64,000 nt of DNA, taken from assembly GCA_946406115.1 (NCBI GenBank), contig OX291542.1, forward strand, positions 25,431,321 to 25,495,320. The letters are read 5' to 3'. Source of the DNA: Apoda limacodes. Its lineage: Eukaryota; Arthropoda; Insecta; Lepidoptera; Limacodidae. Under the pieces are notes generated by a model. It had not been told where the DNA came from and made no database searches. It saw only the letters and a program-made list of their open reading frames with translations. Shown here in pieces: positions 24,720-35,760 of the stretch (the first letter of the stretch is position 1; each line of letters opens with the position of its first letter). The position numbers were made by a program, and so were the translations under genes.

Positions 24720-25525
24720 TTGGCTCGACCAGCCCTAAATTTGGTTATCGGCGTGGTTTCCAATGTTTAAATTTGACTTTGTCACACTTACCTAGTGTTA
24801 CCTTCCCTTCATTGCGTGATGTATTAAATGAATTACAAAATACTACAACATATACCTAAATATGTATCAACTGTATAGGCGCCTATTTCAACACTTATAT
24901 AGGAACTCTTTTCTTGTTTTAGCTGGTAGAATTAGACGTTTCGAGTTCGATTGCTGCGGGCACCTAGGTAGGTATATCGATCGGGATGAATTTTTAAAAA
25001 CGCTTTGTACGAAGAGAAAAATAAAAGTATCTAATGGACGCCTTACAATGTAACTTCGATACTTTAAGAGGCTTATAAACTGCATAAAAAGCGAAAATTC
25101 TTAGTTAAATTTTTTTGGAGATTTTCACATAATTTCTAAAATATTACATAATCCCATAAGAAATAGTTAAAACTAATACTACTGTTTGTGTATGAGCCAC
25201 ATCTACCTCCAAAAAAAAAAACCGGACGTATTTGTTTGTTTTGATTATCGTAAAATTTACGCATGATGGGGCTTATCAAAGGTGTCTGATATCTCGCACA
25301 TGGGCTCTTCAGCATATTAGATGAGTTCGCAATTTGTATGGAAATCGTACTCAAACGTAAAGAATCTTAATCAATGCTTTTCCTGGCAATTGCCTACGTA
25401 CTAATTTTTTTTAAGAGTTCTGAAAGTAACATATACACGAAATACTTATACCTACGTGACGATTATAGAAACGCAAAACATTATTTTTAAACCAAATACT
25501 GCTAAAGAATATTTTTATATTACCT
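24720..25525. other. Non-coding stretch
   Basis: No gene recognised. ORFs at 24862-25085 and 25136-25354 are short chance frames in AT-rich DNA. Confidence 0.5.
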
Positions 25526-25531
25526 AGGTAG

Positions 25532-25757
25532 GTACTGTCGAGGTTACAACCTCTTGTCGAGTGTAAAGGAAGTAAATATCTCAATCAATGTAAAAATACA
25601 GACAACCTCTAAATTCCAATTGTTTTTATTTAAAAACGCACTGACACCATCTATTATATTTTCATAAAACCACTACGAAGTATTTGCTGCGTGAAAAATG
25701 TTCGCTAGCATATTTACTTCCTTTACTCTCAACAAGAGGTCGTAACCTCTACAGTAC
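25532..25757. mobile_element. MITE with ~48-bp terminal inverted repeats
   Basis: The left end 'gtactgtcgaggttacaacc' continues 'tcttgtcgagtgtaaagg' and 'aagtaaatat'. The right end is its near-exact reverse complement ('aggtcgtaacctctacagta'). The arms differ at only a few positions over about 48 bp. The outermost 'ta' on each side fits a TA target duplication, as used by Tc1/mariner-type elements. No ORF. Confidence 0.85.
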
Positions 25758-25806
25758 TCAATTTGCCATCTGCCCATCTTTCATTACGCTATGAATAAAT
25801 GAAACT

Positions 25807-25829
25807 ATATATATATATATATATATAAA
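25807..25829. repeat. (AT)n microsatellite
   Basis: An uninterrupted 'tatata' run of about 22 nt. Confidence 0.9.
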
Positions 25830-26019
25830 ATAATCACTTCATTTATTGTCAACAAATTAAACTAGTCAAATTTACTTAAGTACAAATTGAGCTAATCTTA
25901 CTTTTCTAAAAAAAATCAATGTAACTGCTCGTTAATATTAATACATTTTTTATTCTATAAAACTCGTTTATCCTTAAAATTCTACTTGATATTAATCACT
26001 TATAAAACACATATAAGGT

Positions 26020-26192
26020 AAGGTGGGGTAAGACTAACACCCTGTCAAACAGCAATGATCGGTTTTTTTTTATTAAGAATTTATTTGCCTATCTTTAGTG
26101 TAATAAAGTAGACTAGTATAAGAAATAAAATCTCTAATTCAATATTATTGAAAAAAATGTAAAATACGTAAAGTGTTAGTCTTGCCCCACCA
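26020..26192. mobile_element. MITE with ~21-bp terminal inverted repeats
   Basis: Left 'aggtggggtaagactaacac' and right 'gtgttagtcttgccccacca' are inverted with one or two mismatches. The interior is AT-rich and non-coding. Similar GGTGGGGTAAGACTAACAC ends occur in short insect MITEs. Confidence 0.8.
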
Positions 26193-26199
26193 ACCGTGG

Positions 26200-28190
26200 G
26201 GTATTTAACATAAAAACATCGCCAGTATTGGAGTAATTGATACTGCCAATGAAGACCCATACATTTTACGTACCCCGCTAGCAGCCCATGATCGACAAAT
26301 CGATGTCGGGATCACGATTGTATATGCAAATACGGTCCTAGCACACAGACTAAATACATTTGTTACAACTTATTTTGCTAAATGGCAAAATCAATTCACT
26401 CCCCATGAAAGTATAGTAGAGTACGGAAAACGCTTTATAATGCAAGTTATTCACGGTAATAGATTGTCGATGAACATTTTGACAGATCTCTAACAATCTT
26501 ATTATATCGAGAATAGCAGACATTATTTTAACCTGTTAGATTGTCTTAAGGCATTTCTGTAAGTGAATAATATTATTCAGATTTGCCCAACAGTAAATTA
26601 CAGGAATCATCCTGCCAGGATGCAACTTTCACTATATGGTCATAGGTAATTAATATAGTAATAATATAAAATGAGATTTGATCGCTTATATTAATAAAAC
26701 AATTGATAAATAGAGAATAAAATTCTTTGACAACTAAATGGCACTAATATCACTAACTGTATTTCCTACAATCGCATCCTTCTTGTTTACACAGAAATTG
26801 ATTGGCCACAAGTTTTGATTGCTTGTTTATATGTAGGTAGGGGATAATCGTCAGAACTAGAGCACAGAACAATACAGAATTTTCTCTAAAACAAAAACTT
26901 CAAACCTTGATTGGTACTATAAAGTACCTGCTTGTGTATGGCACAGACCGACGCACCAGTTACAAAAAACCTATAGTCGATCACAAAACGATACGTCCGG
27001 AGAGCGCTTGTGGTCTGGTTTCAAAACTTGCAAAACTTTTCTCACTTACAGTCCAAACTAATATGTAAAAAATAGATCATATTTTTAACAATCTGAACTT
27101 TGATTATTAACCTGTCTAGATGGAGTGTTGACGTCGAGCTGTCACATAAATCGCGGCATTTTCTGAAATACACGGACATAAACAGCTGCAGCAACTAGAG
27201 TATAGAGTTATTTTTAAGCAACTTTTAAGCTTTTATCCTAAAAGTAGGGAAAAAAAAGGGTAGGCAAAGTAGTCATTATTATAAGATAATTTTAGCGTTA
27301 ATATACTGTACACTAGCGCCGCACTTTGATACACTAGAATTGTTAATTTCTATATTATACTAACTAGTGAATTATTAATTACTTTTAGAACGTTTTCTAT
27401 TGTTTGTAGAACATGTCTTAATCCGGTTTTCTGCTAAAAGTAGCCGCCTTGAGCCAATACCAGAATAAAAACCTTGCAGACATGTTGTACAAATATTTAA
27501 AATATAAATATAAAAAATATTTAGTCACTAGTAAGTATTTTTAACTTTTCTGAATTACGCTTTCTCTGAAGAACAAATGAACAACATCTCATGGCCGAAG
27601 TCCTTTTTCAGTTGTGTAAAGATCTCTCAAGTAAAATTGGTCAGAACATAACTCAAAATTTCTTAGGTATTCATCCTTAAGACTTCCATACCCCATTTAT
27701 CCATTTACTTGCTACATTGGGATCCGTAGGAAAACTAAAAAGATTTAATTAGTTTCGTTATGCCGTTTTTATTTTTCTATTGACACAAAATGTTGCAATA
27801 AAGTACCATTAAAATCCATATTAAGGCGATTATGCCTATATCTGGCGCTTAAGCAAGATAAATTAGTCTGTTGCATAATAAAATTCTTAATCTTTATGTG
27901 AGTTTGATGGCAGATTGTTAAGTGTCCGTTTAATCAATAAGCTTTCAAAATCTTCAGGTATCATCTATCAACTGAGGCCTATCTACAACATTTTATAACT
28001 TTCTTTGCACACGGCTTGTATACGTACCTACATATAAATAATCTCTCTTATCTTAGTAAACTATTTCAAAACGACACTTGGAAGAGTAAAAAAATGGTTA
28101 TCCTTAACATACAAAGATATTTGTTCAAAAACTAATATAAGTCGGTACCTACCTACTAAAAAATTACGATTGCAATACAATTTGATTTAC
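26200..28190. other. Non-coding stretch
   Basis: AT-rich DNA with no ORF, splice-linked exon or recognisable repeat. Confidence 0.5.
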
Positions 28191-28351
28191 ATTTTAGAAG
28201 GTCCACGCGCCTGACGTGGCGCGGCCCGTTTTTGATTTTTGTCAGAATTCAGTTGCATTCAATAAATCATCGCGCGGGAATCGCACCGCGTCAGTTGTGC
28301 TTTGCTCCTAAGAATTAGCTATAATTTAATTTATATATTTTTGAGACAACC

Positions 28352-28772
28352 TCAAGATAGCCAAGTATTTGTAATTGATTCTCCATTTACTACACAGTCT
28401 TTAAAACCTTTTACAACATACGAAGATTGGAACCACTTTGCGTCATCAGTAGATTCAATCTCATGGAAAACATTGTCTTTCTCATTGCCTTCCTCCATAT
28501 TTAAATTTACTAAGCATTCAGAAATTACATCACCAAATATTTGAAATTGATTACAACAAGACATGTTTTCGTAACATTTACTCCTTAGATCTATAACAAC
28601 TACCTTTGAATTTTTAGGTATTCTACATCCACTTGAGACCACAAAAGCATCACTAGTGAGTGATGCATCTTGACTGCTTGTTATTTTCTTCTTAATGAAA
28701 ACGTACATATTGGTTGGTGGTGGAGTTGATTTAAAAAACACTTCAGTTAACACATCCGACGTCACCAAAGTT
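28352..28772 (-). CDS. Unrecognised gene, last exon
   Basis: Follows a good acceptor TTTATTTGCAG. It encodes 139 residues from TLVTSDVLTEVFFKSTPPP to a TGA. Features: SSGCRIPKN, VVVIDLRSKCYENMSCCNQF, an acidic stretch and WFQSSYVVKGFKDCVV. The Cys pattern and 'GC-IP' motif faintly recall the N-terminal part of insect DUF229 proteins, but I would not assign it. Phase 2 matches the small exon at 28835-28871 through a 62-bp intron. A fragment of a gene or a pseudogene are both possible, because no upstream exons were found. Confidence 0.45.
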
Positions 28773-28834
28773 CTGCAAATAAACCATAACACCATATTAA
28801 TAATTATTGGACAGTTATTTTTAGGATTTCTTAC

Positions 28835-28871
28835 CCGAACGCTACGTTGTCTAATCCGACTAGTAAAGGCT
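28835..28871 (-). CDS. Unrecognised gene, 37-nt internal exon
   Basis: A micro-exon flanked by acceptor AAATACAG|AG and donor TTCGG|GTAAGA. It reads -PLLVGLDNVAFG- and joins in frame to TLVTSDVL of the next exon. The read-through alternative, without splicing, gives a lower-quality sequence across the intron. The incoming phase (1 nt) demands another exon upstream, which I cannot locate. Confidence 0.4.
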
Positions 28872-28899
28872 CTGTATTTTAGACATGGAAGGTAGAAAC

Positions 28900-29840
28900 C
28901 TGGAATGTTCAAAGAATATGTGCTATTGGTTGAATATTTTATTTGCGGCCAAAATTAAAAAATTTCAAAATATTTTTTTTTTATTTAAAAAAGAAATCTA
29001 ATTCAATGTGAAACACAATTGTAATTGAACTGTTTGAGAGTAAAGAATGACTACAACTTTTTTAACTTCATGATAATGATATATTTGGTCAAGGTAAGTC
29101 TCGGCATAATTCCTTGAAATACTAAATCATCATGGCATTATGTATGTGATGTATTTTTTAGTAGGTGGCGGGTAACAACGGGTTGTAAGCGGGTGTAGTG
29201 CAACTCATAAGGTCATTGAGAATCTCACCTTAACTTACCTTCTTACTTGGCCAATAATAGAGAACGAAATAAGCAGCAAGTTAAAAAGACATGTCTACAG
29301 GATATACAAAGAATTCTTTTTTACACACACACACACATACATACACCTACACTTTTACAAAATGCGGTGTATTCCGCTAAAAGGGATTTATATATCTCCA
29401 AATAGACTTACAAGTTTAAACTAGACAAAAAGAGGGGGATTCTCTTAATACAGGTTTTACAACTTAACATAAGGGACCCAAACCTTACTATAATGTACTT
29501 GTAATGAAATGGGTCAATATTTGGTAATCGGCGTATGAAGTTCCGCGCATTTTATTTCGAAACTTTTTTTTTTCTTTTTTATAAGTATTAGTTTGAAAGT
29601 AAAACAGTACTTTCTGTCTATCATTTCACTTTCATTCATTTACGAAATTTTAAAAACATATTTACTGTCAGTGATGTGCAAAGTCATATTTCCTGTCGAC
29701 GACGCATCCTGTATCACAAATATCCTTATCAGAAAACACATAATTTTAAAATAAATTGGCTCATGTATAGCAATTTTTATATTTATAGAAACAGTAACTT
29801 TACTCCAAATATGATAAAATAATATTAAGACTTCAATACT
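28900..29840. other. Non-coding stretch with (CA)n tract
   Basis: No gene recognised. A short CA/TACA microsatellite lies at 29323-29350. Confidence 0.5.
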
Positions 29841-29843
29841 TAA

Positions 29844-29914
29844 TTTTTTGCCTAGTCTTGAGGGGACCATATTTAAAGTCATTAAATATGGTCCCCTCAA
29901 GTCTAGGCAAAAAA
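29844..29914. repeat. Near-perfect 33-bp inverted repeat with 5-nt loop
   Basis: Arm 29844-29876 starts 'ttttttgcctagtcttgagg' and ends 'accatatttaa'. Arm 29882-29914 is its reverse complement with a single mismatch (T against A in 'cctagNcttg'). The loop is 'agtca'. The hairpin would be 71 nt long. The core 'aggggaccatattt' is GC-richer than the surroundings. Confidence 0.9.
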
Positions 29915-30454
29915 TCTCGTCTGTCAAAAGTTAATTTTAAAAAATGCCGCTGTTTCGAGTAAGTCACTTTGACCAATCAGGAGTCACAAAAACGACGGTA
30001 CGACGCTTGTTATGATTAGTGTAACAAAAGACGCCGTTTTTGTAGTGTTGTCGGAACCGCCGTGATTAAGTGTTGCTTTCCTGGGAAGAAAATTATTAGT
30101 GTCATATTGTCTGTGTAGCTGTTTTTTTGGAAAAAGTAAGTAAATTATTATAAATATTTTTTACACAGTATTTAAACAGTTTCAAACAAAAGGTGTCTTT
30201 TTGTCATCTTCCTGTGGTCATTCTCCTGGTGTACTTCAGGCAGGATAATTGACAGCCCAACAGGAAGATGACTAAAGATTATAATTATTTCAGTCATACA
30301 GCAAAAAACTAATGGTTTGTATAGACATAGATCAGTGTGTGCTAGTTTCTACTATTCTGTATGACATTATCACCCTTTCTTAAGGCCAAGATATAGCTAA
30401 GTAAGGACTAAATAGGTAAGTCATCTTTGTTCCAATTTTATATAAAAGATATAT

Positions 30455-30535
30455 ATTTTATACCACTAAGTTTGCAAACAAGCTTACGACCCAACTGAGG
30501 TTAAATGGTCACCAGGGGTATTACTCACCTTACTC
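30455..30535 (-). repeat. Jockey-type LINE 3' end fragment
   Basis: 'ttttataccactaagtttgc' and 'aaacaagctta' match the reverse of the LINE 3' end at 44080-44150. It lies in the intron of the decayed gene. Confidence 0.65.
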
Positions 30536-30957
30536 TAAAAACTTACTTAATAAAGAAAGAAAGAAAAATATTTTGCCATAAGTGGGAGACGCACTTTGGA
30601 ACCTTTGGATTCAGACTGCTGCACTCAGTGCTAAAGAATGGCAATAGGAACCTTGACATTTGATATTATTAAAATTTTCTTTCTTTGCTTATTTAGAACT
30701 TTAACATAAATGGTTTTTATAAATTATATATTTTTAAACCTATCATTTGTTTGAATTTTATTTCTAGGCTCAATAAAATTCGACGGTAAAACACTATGGC
30801 ACCAAAAAAAGACACGTGAAGTAATATTGAAAAGGGAGTTGGAGAAACTCAGATACCAACGCCTAAAAAATTAGAAGTACTCAAACAAAAAAAAAAAGAA
30901 TACTACTTCAAGAAGAAACCTAGGTGTCAACTAATTAAAAGAAAAAAATGGAGAGAA

Positions 30958-31119
30958 CATACATACATAACATCACGCCTGATTCCCAGAGGGGTAGGCA
31001 GAGACCAAAGACTGCCACTTGCTACGATCCTGGCAAACCTCTCTTGCCTCATCTATACGCATCAATGCTTTCATACATTTTCTACGGTTCCGAGTACTCC
31101 TGACCTGGCCTTTTCTGAT
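30958..31119 (-). mobile_element. 5'-truncated RTE-like LINE with 12-bp target duplication
   Basis: The minus strand encodes DEAREVCQDRSKWQSLVSAY-PSGNQA and a stop, the typical end of RTE-like LINEs. A short TGTATGTATG tail follows instead of poly(A). The identical flanks 'aaatggagagaa' at 30946-30957 and 31120-31131 are a 12-bp target-site duplication. The duplicated bases belong to the KWRE codons of the interrupted gene. Confidence 0.85.
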
Positions 31120-31989
31120 AAATGGAGAGAAATATGGCCAAATACAGGCAAAGGAGAAAAACACTTCGGATTTAGAAAAAACATTCTTGTGGAATAACTC
31201 TCCACCTAAATCCGATCACGAAGTTCCGTGACCAGTATTAGTGGACCGAATTCAAATAATTAATTCGCCACCGCTAGATGAGTACTAGAAGGACGTAAAA
31301 GAGCTAAAAAAAAACAGTTGCTTTAAAGATTACCTCATCAGAAAAACAAGTTATTTGAAGGGTTAAAGCAGAAGTAAGAAAATACTCAAAATTTATACAC
31401 TCCTAAAACTAAAGAAACGTACTTATTTGCATCGCGTTAAGACCCGAGTTCTATAATAATAAAGGTAATGAAAACACAATTAACTGAAAATTATAAGAAA
31501 TTTAATTAGTTGTAACCTAATTATAGATATGATAGAACTCTTGATTACGTCAACCTTTATCATAATAGAAGAACTAAGACCACAAAGAAAATTTGTAAAT
31601 CAGAGATGGAAAGTGAATACAGGAATCTAAATAAAGTAAACATTGATTAAAACTTATAAATAAATAATTTAGAGACAAAAGATGTATAGAAAAAATATTT
31701 AGAAATAACTGATAGCAACCCTGTAGAACCTGGTCCATCCGGGATGGTCACTAAAGAATGTTACCGCAATGGAGATTATATCATATTTCAATTAAAATCC
31801 AAGAATGCCTGTTACAGATATGCAGGTGTATGTGTTGGGGACATAGATAGTGATGGGGAGATTAAATTCACATTTTTAAGTAATGATGGAAAGCTCTTTA
31901 AAATTGACCAAGACAAAATGTATGATGTGCAAATAGAGAATATAGTAGAAAAATTACCCCAGCCATTTATACTTTTATTGTTGATTTAG

Positions 31990-32975
31990 AATTGTGCAAA
32001 AAGAAGTTACATTTTGAATAACAGTTTATTTTTTTAATTTATTGAGTTTATTTGGTTCTAATGTCTTTTTATTAAACTACATTTAATCTTACTTGCATAC
32101 AGTGTGTGTGTGTGTGTTCTTTTATCTAAGGTTAATTTAAAATAAAAGGGTAACAATAACTACTCTTTTGTTATTCTTGATTGATTGTAGTTTTAATAAT
32201 AAGGTAGAATTGCTATTATTATTTCTTTCCAATTTATGTAGTTAATACTTATGAAACCACATGTTTGAGCCTTTCTTATGAATTTCTGTCCTTATTTTGC
32301 AACAAATCATTAGCCTGATGACTAAAATCAGTATCCTGTTATTGCTGTCATTTTCCTGTTTGCCCAATTTGAAAATCCCGTTGTACATCCTAAGAATCTT
32401 TTTAAAGTGCACGCAACATATATATTTTTGAAATAACAGTAGTAAATCAATACATTGAGATAAAAATATCATATAAAACGCTACAAAATTATTATCAATT
32501 TTTTCTTTCACATTTTGCCAATTACCAAATATTGACCCAAATAAAGAAATTTTAATTTTTTTTATTGAATCCTGTAGGTATTACATACATATATTTAAAG
32601 GATTATTTTTAAACTTAGTGGTTATTTGGATCTCAACAGTAATTAAAAATTAGGTTAGTAACAGAAATAATGCAACTGTTAAACAGATAGGTGCATAGTT
32701 GATGGTGCACAAATTTTTAAAAGGCCAATTCAAGTTTGTAGTTAAAGTTACATATCCTGAATTAATTTTTATGTTATTTTAATTGCTAGTACCTATGTGC
32801 TACTGTCATAGGACAGTTGACATTGATAAAATTAAAAAAAATATAATAAAAATAAATCAAATAGATTCTTAGATAGATTCTTCTTAAAATTGCATTCTGT
32901 GTGTTATTGAACCATGCGTTAAGGAACGTCATATATGTGTTCCTAATAGTAGATACACAAAAAACTTTTAAACAA
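31990..32975. other. Non-coding stretch with (GT)n tract
   Basis: AT-rich. A short 'gtgtgtgtgtgtg' microsatellite lies at 32102-32117. No gene recognised. Confidence 0.5.
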
Positions 32976-32979
32976 AAAC

Positions 32980-33162
32980 CTACTTGAACACTTCACTATG
33001 AATCTTCTGATCAGAAGCTATATAAGTAGAATGGCATTGTGGTCTATGGCAAATGGTGGGCAGAAGCAGTCTGTATACTTCAACAAAAGTGACTGTTGTT
33101 GGTCCAAGAGCAATGCATACTTCTTCAGGCATTGAAGAGCCATTAATCTCCTGTAAAACACT
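32980..33162 (-). CDS. MAD2L1-binding protein (p31comet)-like, exon 2
   Basis: Acceptor CTTCTTTTCAG|AGT, phase 0, 60 codons and TAG at 32980-32982. It reads SVLQEINGSSMPEEVCIALG, then PTTVTFVEVYRLLLPT. In p31comet the corresponding region is a '-ALG-T-V-PKE-Y-I-LP' block that forms the C-terminal part of its HORMA-like fold. The usual Pro-Lys-Glu is Phe-Val-Glu here. The tail (HRPQCHSTYIASDQKIH) is short. Confidence 0.7.
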   Translation of the reverse strand, partial: SVLQEINGSSMPEEVCIALGPTTVTFVEVYRLLLPTICHRPQCHSTYIASDQKIHSEVFK

Positions 33163-33917
33163 CTGAAAAGAAGAAAGAAATAATATATTTTTTTATTGGC
33201 ATTACAATTGATAGAGATGTTATTACCCCAAGAATGAAAAATTTTAAAATCCAAAAAAACAAGTTAACTTCACAAATTGTATGAATATACTTTACTTTAT
33301 TGCACATAAAAATAACAAAAATAAGAAAAGTAAGTTGACAAATGAGGTAGGTGGCCTTTTCACTAAAGAGCGAGCTCTACCAGGCAAACCTTTGTGTTTA
33401 AATAATACAAATTAAAATTGACAATAATTAATTTAAATTCTGAAATTTTTTGCTTTGGGCCATTCATTTTGGTTAAGAAGTTACATGAGGACATATCTAT
33501 TTTTTTAGAAATCTGCTATCGCAACCAAATACACTGGTATGGTAATTGATTTAAATCAATAACCATTCATCGGAGTAAGTTAAATCAAGAATAGGATGTT
33601 CCACTGGAGATGAACTGTCCAAGAACTGAACCATCTCACCTTCTGTTTAGCAATAGCAAAATAGGATTTATAAAACAATGTCGTGTGCGATGCAAGTTGT
33701 GTCATTAACATTGGCATTAGGCAATTATCCCTTCAACCCTCCCCCTCCACTTACTATCATTGATTACTTTGACTATAATGTAAGCTTAGCTACCCAAAAA
33801 AAAAACATTGAGGGTTTCAAATGAGAGGGATTTGTATTATATCTATTTGTACAGGGGATATTCACCTACCTCTACTGGCCTAGATATAATAATTATTTTG
33901 GTAAAATATCTTGTTTT

Positions 33918-34230
33918 ATACCGTTACGGTGGCAAACAGGCTTGCGGTGTCGCCTGATGGTAAGCGGTTCCACAGCCTATGGACTTTGGCAACACCTGGG
34001 ACATCACTTGTGCAATGCTGTCCTTTCATAATCCTAATAACTTCTTTCTTTAAGAACCCCAAACTGTAGGCTCATTCCATAACCTAAGTGTTCACAGGCG
34101 GAAGTTTCTCTGAAACTGCACTCTAAGGTGTGAGGATGAATTTCCTGCCAATGGTGAGCAGTGTAATGGTAGAAAGAAGCCATCATTTTGAGCAATTTCT
34201 CAGAACACATCTGATTATACAAGCACTATT
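33918..34230 (-). repeat. Jockey-type LINE 3' fragment in intron
   Basis: From 'gtggcaaacaggcttgcggt' through 'gatggtaagcggttcc' and 'cttctttctttaagaacccc' to 'aggcggaagtttctctgaaa'. This is a decayed minus-strand copy of the LINE at 43563-44168, about 300 bp long, in the p31comet-like intron. Confidence 0.75.
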
Positions 34231-34702
34231 ACAGCTTGCAAACACTGCACCTGTACTTAATATGAATAATGATTTACATATTACAACTGCTTTTATATCC
34301 ATTCCAGCTTCAAATGCTAGTGCAAAGAATATTTGGTAGGGGTGGGGCACTGAGGAAAAGACTTTTTATTATTTTGTGACCCTTTTTGTTACTCTGACTG
34401 AATATTTTCTATGTGTAGCAATGTGTAGATGGATATCCGAAATAGACTGAATATTGATACTGTCAAAAGCAGAGCTTGACATATAAAGTATTTTTAAGTG
34501 AAAATGTAAAAAAAAATGTATGTTTGAATCTCAAAACAAAGACCTTTTAAAATCTGTTTTTTCAATAATAAATGTAGATTTTAAAAAATTTTCTCCCATA
34601 AAACCCATATTTTTTAAGCTGGTAACCCAAATAATCAAGAAGCGACATGTGGCAACCCTGGTGGTCGTTTAGATTAAATGCAATCTTTTGTATTATTACT
34701 TT

Positions 34703-34723
34703 TACCTACCTACCTACCTACCT
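34703..34723. repeat. (CTAC)n microsatellite
   Basis: About five 'ctac' units in tandem. Confidence 0.85.
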
Positions 34724-34930
34724 ATTCTGAATTCTTTAGGAACACTGCTACAAAAAATAAAGCAATATCATAAATCATTAATATTGATTTTCAGTGAATT
34801 ACTATGTAAAATCAAAATGGAAAACCTGGATATCTGACGTAGGGTTGGGATAAACTTGCGCCCTTTTTTTTCCAGACTTAGCTTTGTAAAATGTAAAGGT
34901 ACCTAGGTAAAATTAACCAAACCAACCAAC

Positions 34931-35290
34931 CTTCAATATAAAATCTAAATTTTTTAAAGAAGATGCTGCAATTTGATAATGTCTTTCGGACTGAAAACTG
35001 TCGGTTCTGTTTTCTTCTTCGTACATTTTTCTCTTATTAACAACATGTTTCAGCCACTGGTAACTGTATGGTATTTGTTGTCTCTGATATGCAAGAAATT
35101 TTAATAATTCAATGATAATATGTCCACAAGATATAGAAGTCAATTGATCACCAATCCTTATACCAATAATAATAGGCTTAGCTGACACTTTCGCAGACAT
35201 TATTGGCACTAAAACCTTGAGTTTTACAAAAATGTTTGAATAATTTGAACCGTCGCTTGAAGTGTTTTTTTTTATTTTTGTACACATCAC
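34931..35290 (-). CDS. MAD2L1-binding protein (p31comet)-like, exon 1
   Basis: Encodes 120 residues from an ATG at 35290; Met31 is an alternative start. Key motif: CGHIIIELLKFLAYQRQQIP (55-74), matching the 'ELLKYILYQR-Q-P' helix of p31comet proteins, then SYQWLKHVV and a basic linker. The donor is AAG|GTTGGT, again a +3 T donor. Spliced to exon 2 it gives 180 residues, much shorter than vertebrate p31comet. The family binds closed MAD2 and, with TRIP13, shuts off the spindle checkpoint. The 1.77-kb intron holds a LINE fragment. Confidence 0.75.
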
Positions 35291-35484
35291 AGATTATACA
35301 ATAATAGTATATGTCCAGCACAGACTATTGGGGCGCGTTCGTTTTGGAATTGTTCCCACGATTGATTTGATAATTATTTTACATAAACAATAACATGTAT
35401 ATATTACTTAGTTCGATGTGCAAAATCAACAAAAGGTTGCCTAGATCATAGTATTATATTCTCTTTGGCCCAGATAATATCAGT

Positions 35485-35760
35485 CTATGACAGCCCTCCG
35501 TCGTTAATACTGAAGATGGGAGAATCCGGGCTGGGTAGGATCTGGTTCAGGTGCCGGCGGCGGCGCCAGGATAAACCATTGTCCATTGTTAGCTCATAGT
35601 GAATAGAACCGAACCGTTTTGTTATTGTACCGAACTCCCATTTACGGTGTGGGTCACTGTATGAACGTGCTTGCACACTGTCTCCTTCAGAGAACTAACG
35701 TGTTGGCGAATTGTCCATTAGCCTGGGTGTTGTCATAGTAATAGTTTTTTTGGTCAACAT
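35485..35760 (-). pseudogene. Gypsy-type LTR retrotransposon pol C-terminal fragment
   Basis: The minus strand reads FSEGDSVQARSYSDPHRKWE, then FGTITKRFGSIHYELTMDNG and RRHLNQI. This is the SH3-like C-terminal domain that follows integrase in insect Gypsy elements ('-V-VR-Y-----W--G-I--R-G---Y-V---G'). Only this end is present and no LTR was found. Confidence 0.65.

Larger units (their letters stand above)
29990..31989 (+). pseudogene. Decayed spliced gene, transposon-related family
   Basis: A 5' non-coding exon (to about 30135, donor AAAAA|GTAAGT) and an acceptor TTTATTTCTAG at 30769 lead to a start MAPKK at about 30796. Frameshifted pieces follow: ELEKLRYQRLKN, KKKEYYFKKKPRCQ, KRKKWRE and WPKYRQRRK. 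The family appears to be one of the Lys/Arg-rich 'KWRE' proteins that are repeated in moth genomes and linked to mobile elements. A 3' frame (31744-31989) is still open: it reads CYRNGDYIIFQLKSKN, YAGVCVGDIDSDGEIKF and ENIVEKLPQPF. It resembles the small C-terminal domain of the same proteins. An RTE-like LINE interrupts it at 30958-31119. Confidence 0.5.

Noticed and set aside
29844..29914. Candidate microRNA precursor
   Set aside because: The 5-nt loop and nearly perfect 33-bp stem are atypical for pre-miRNAs and no known mature sequence was recognised; kept only as a foldback.
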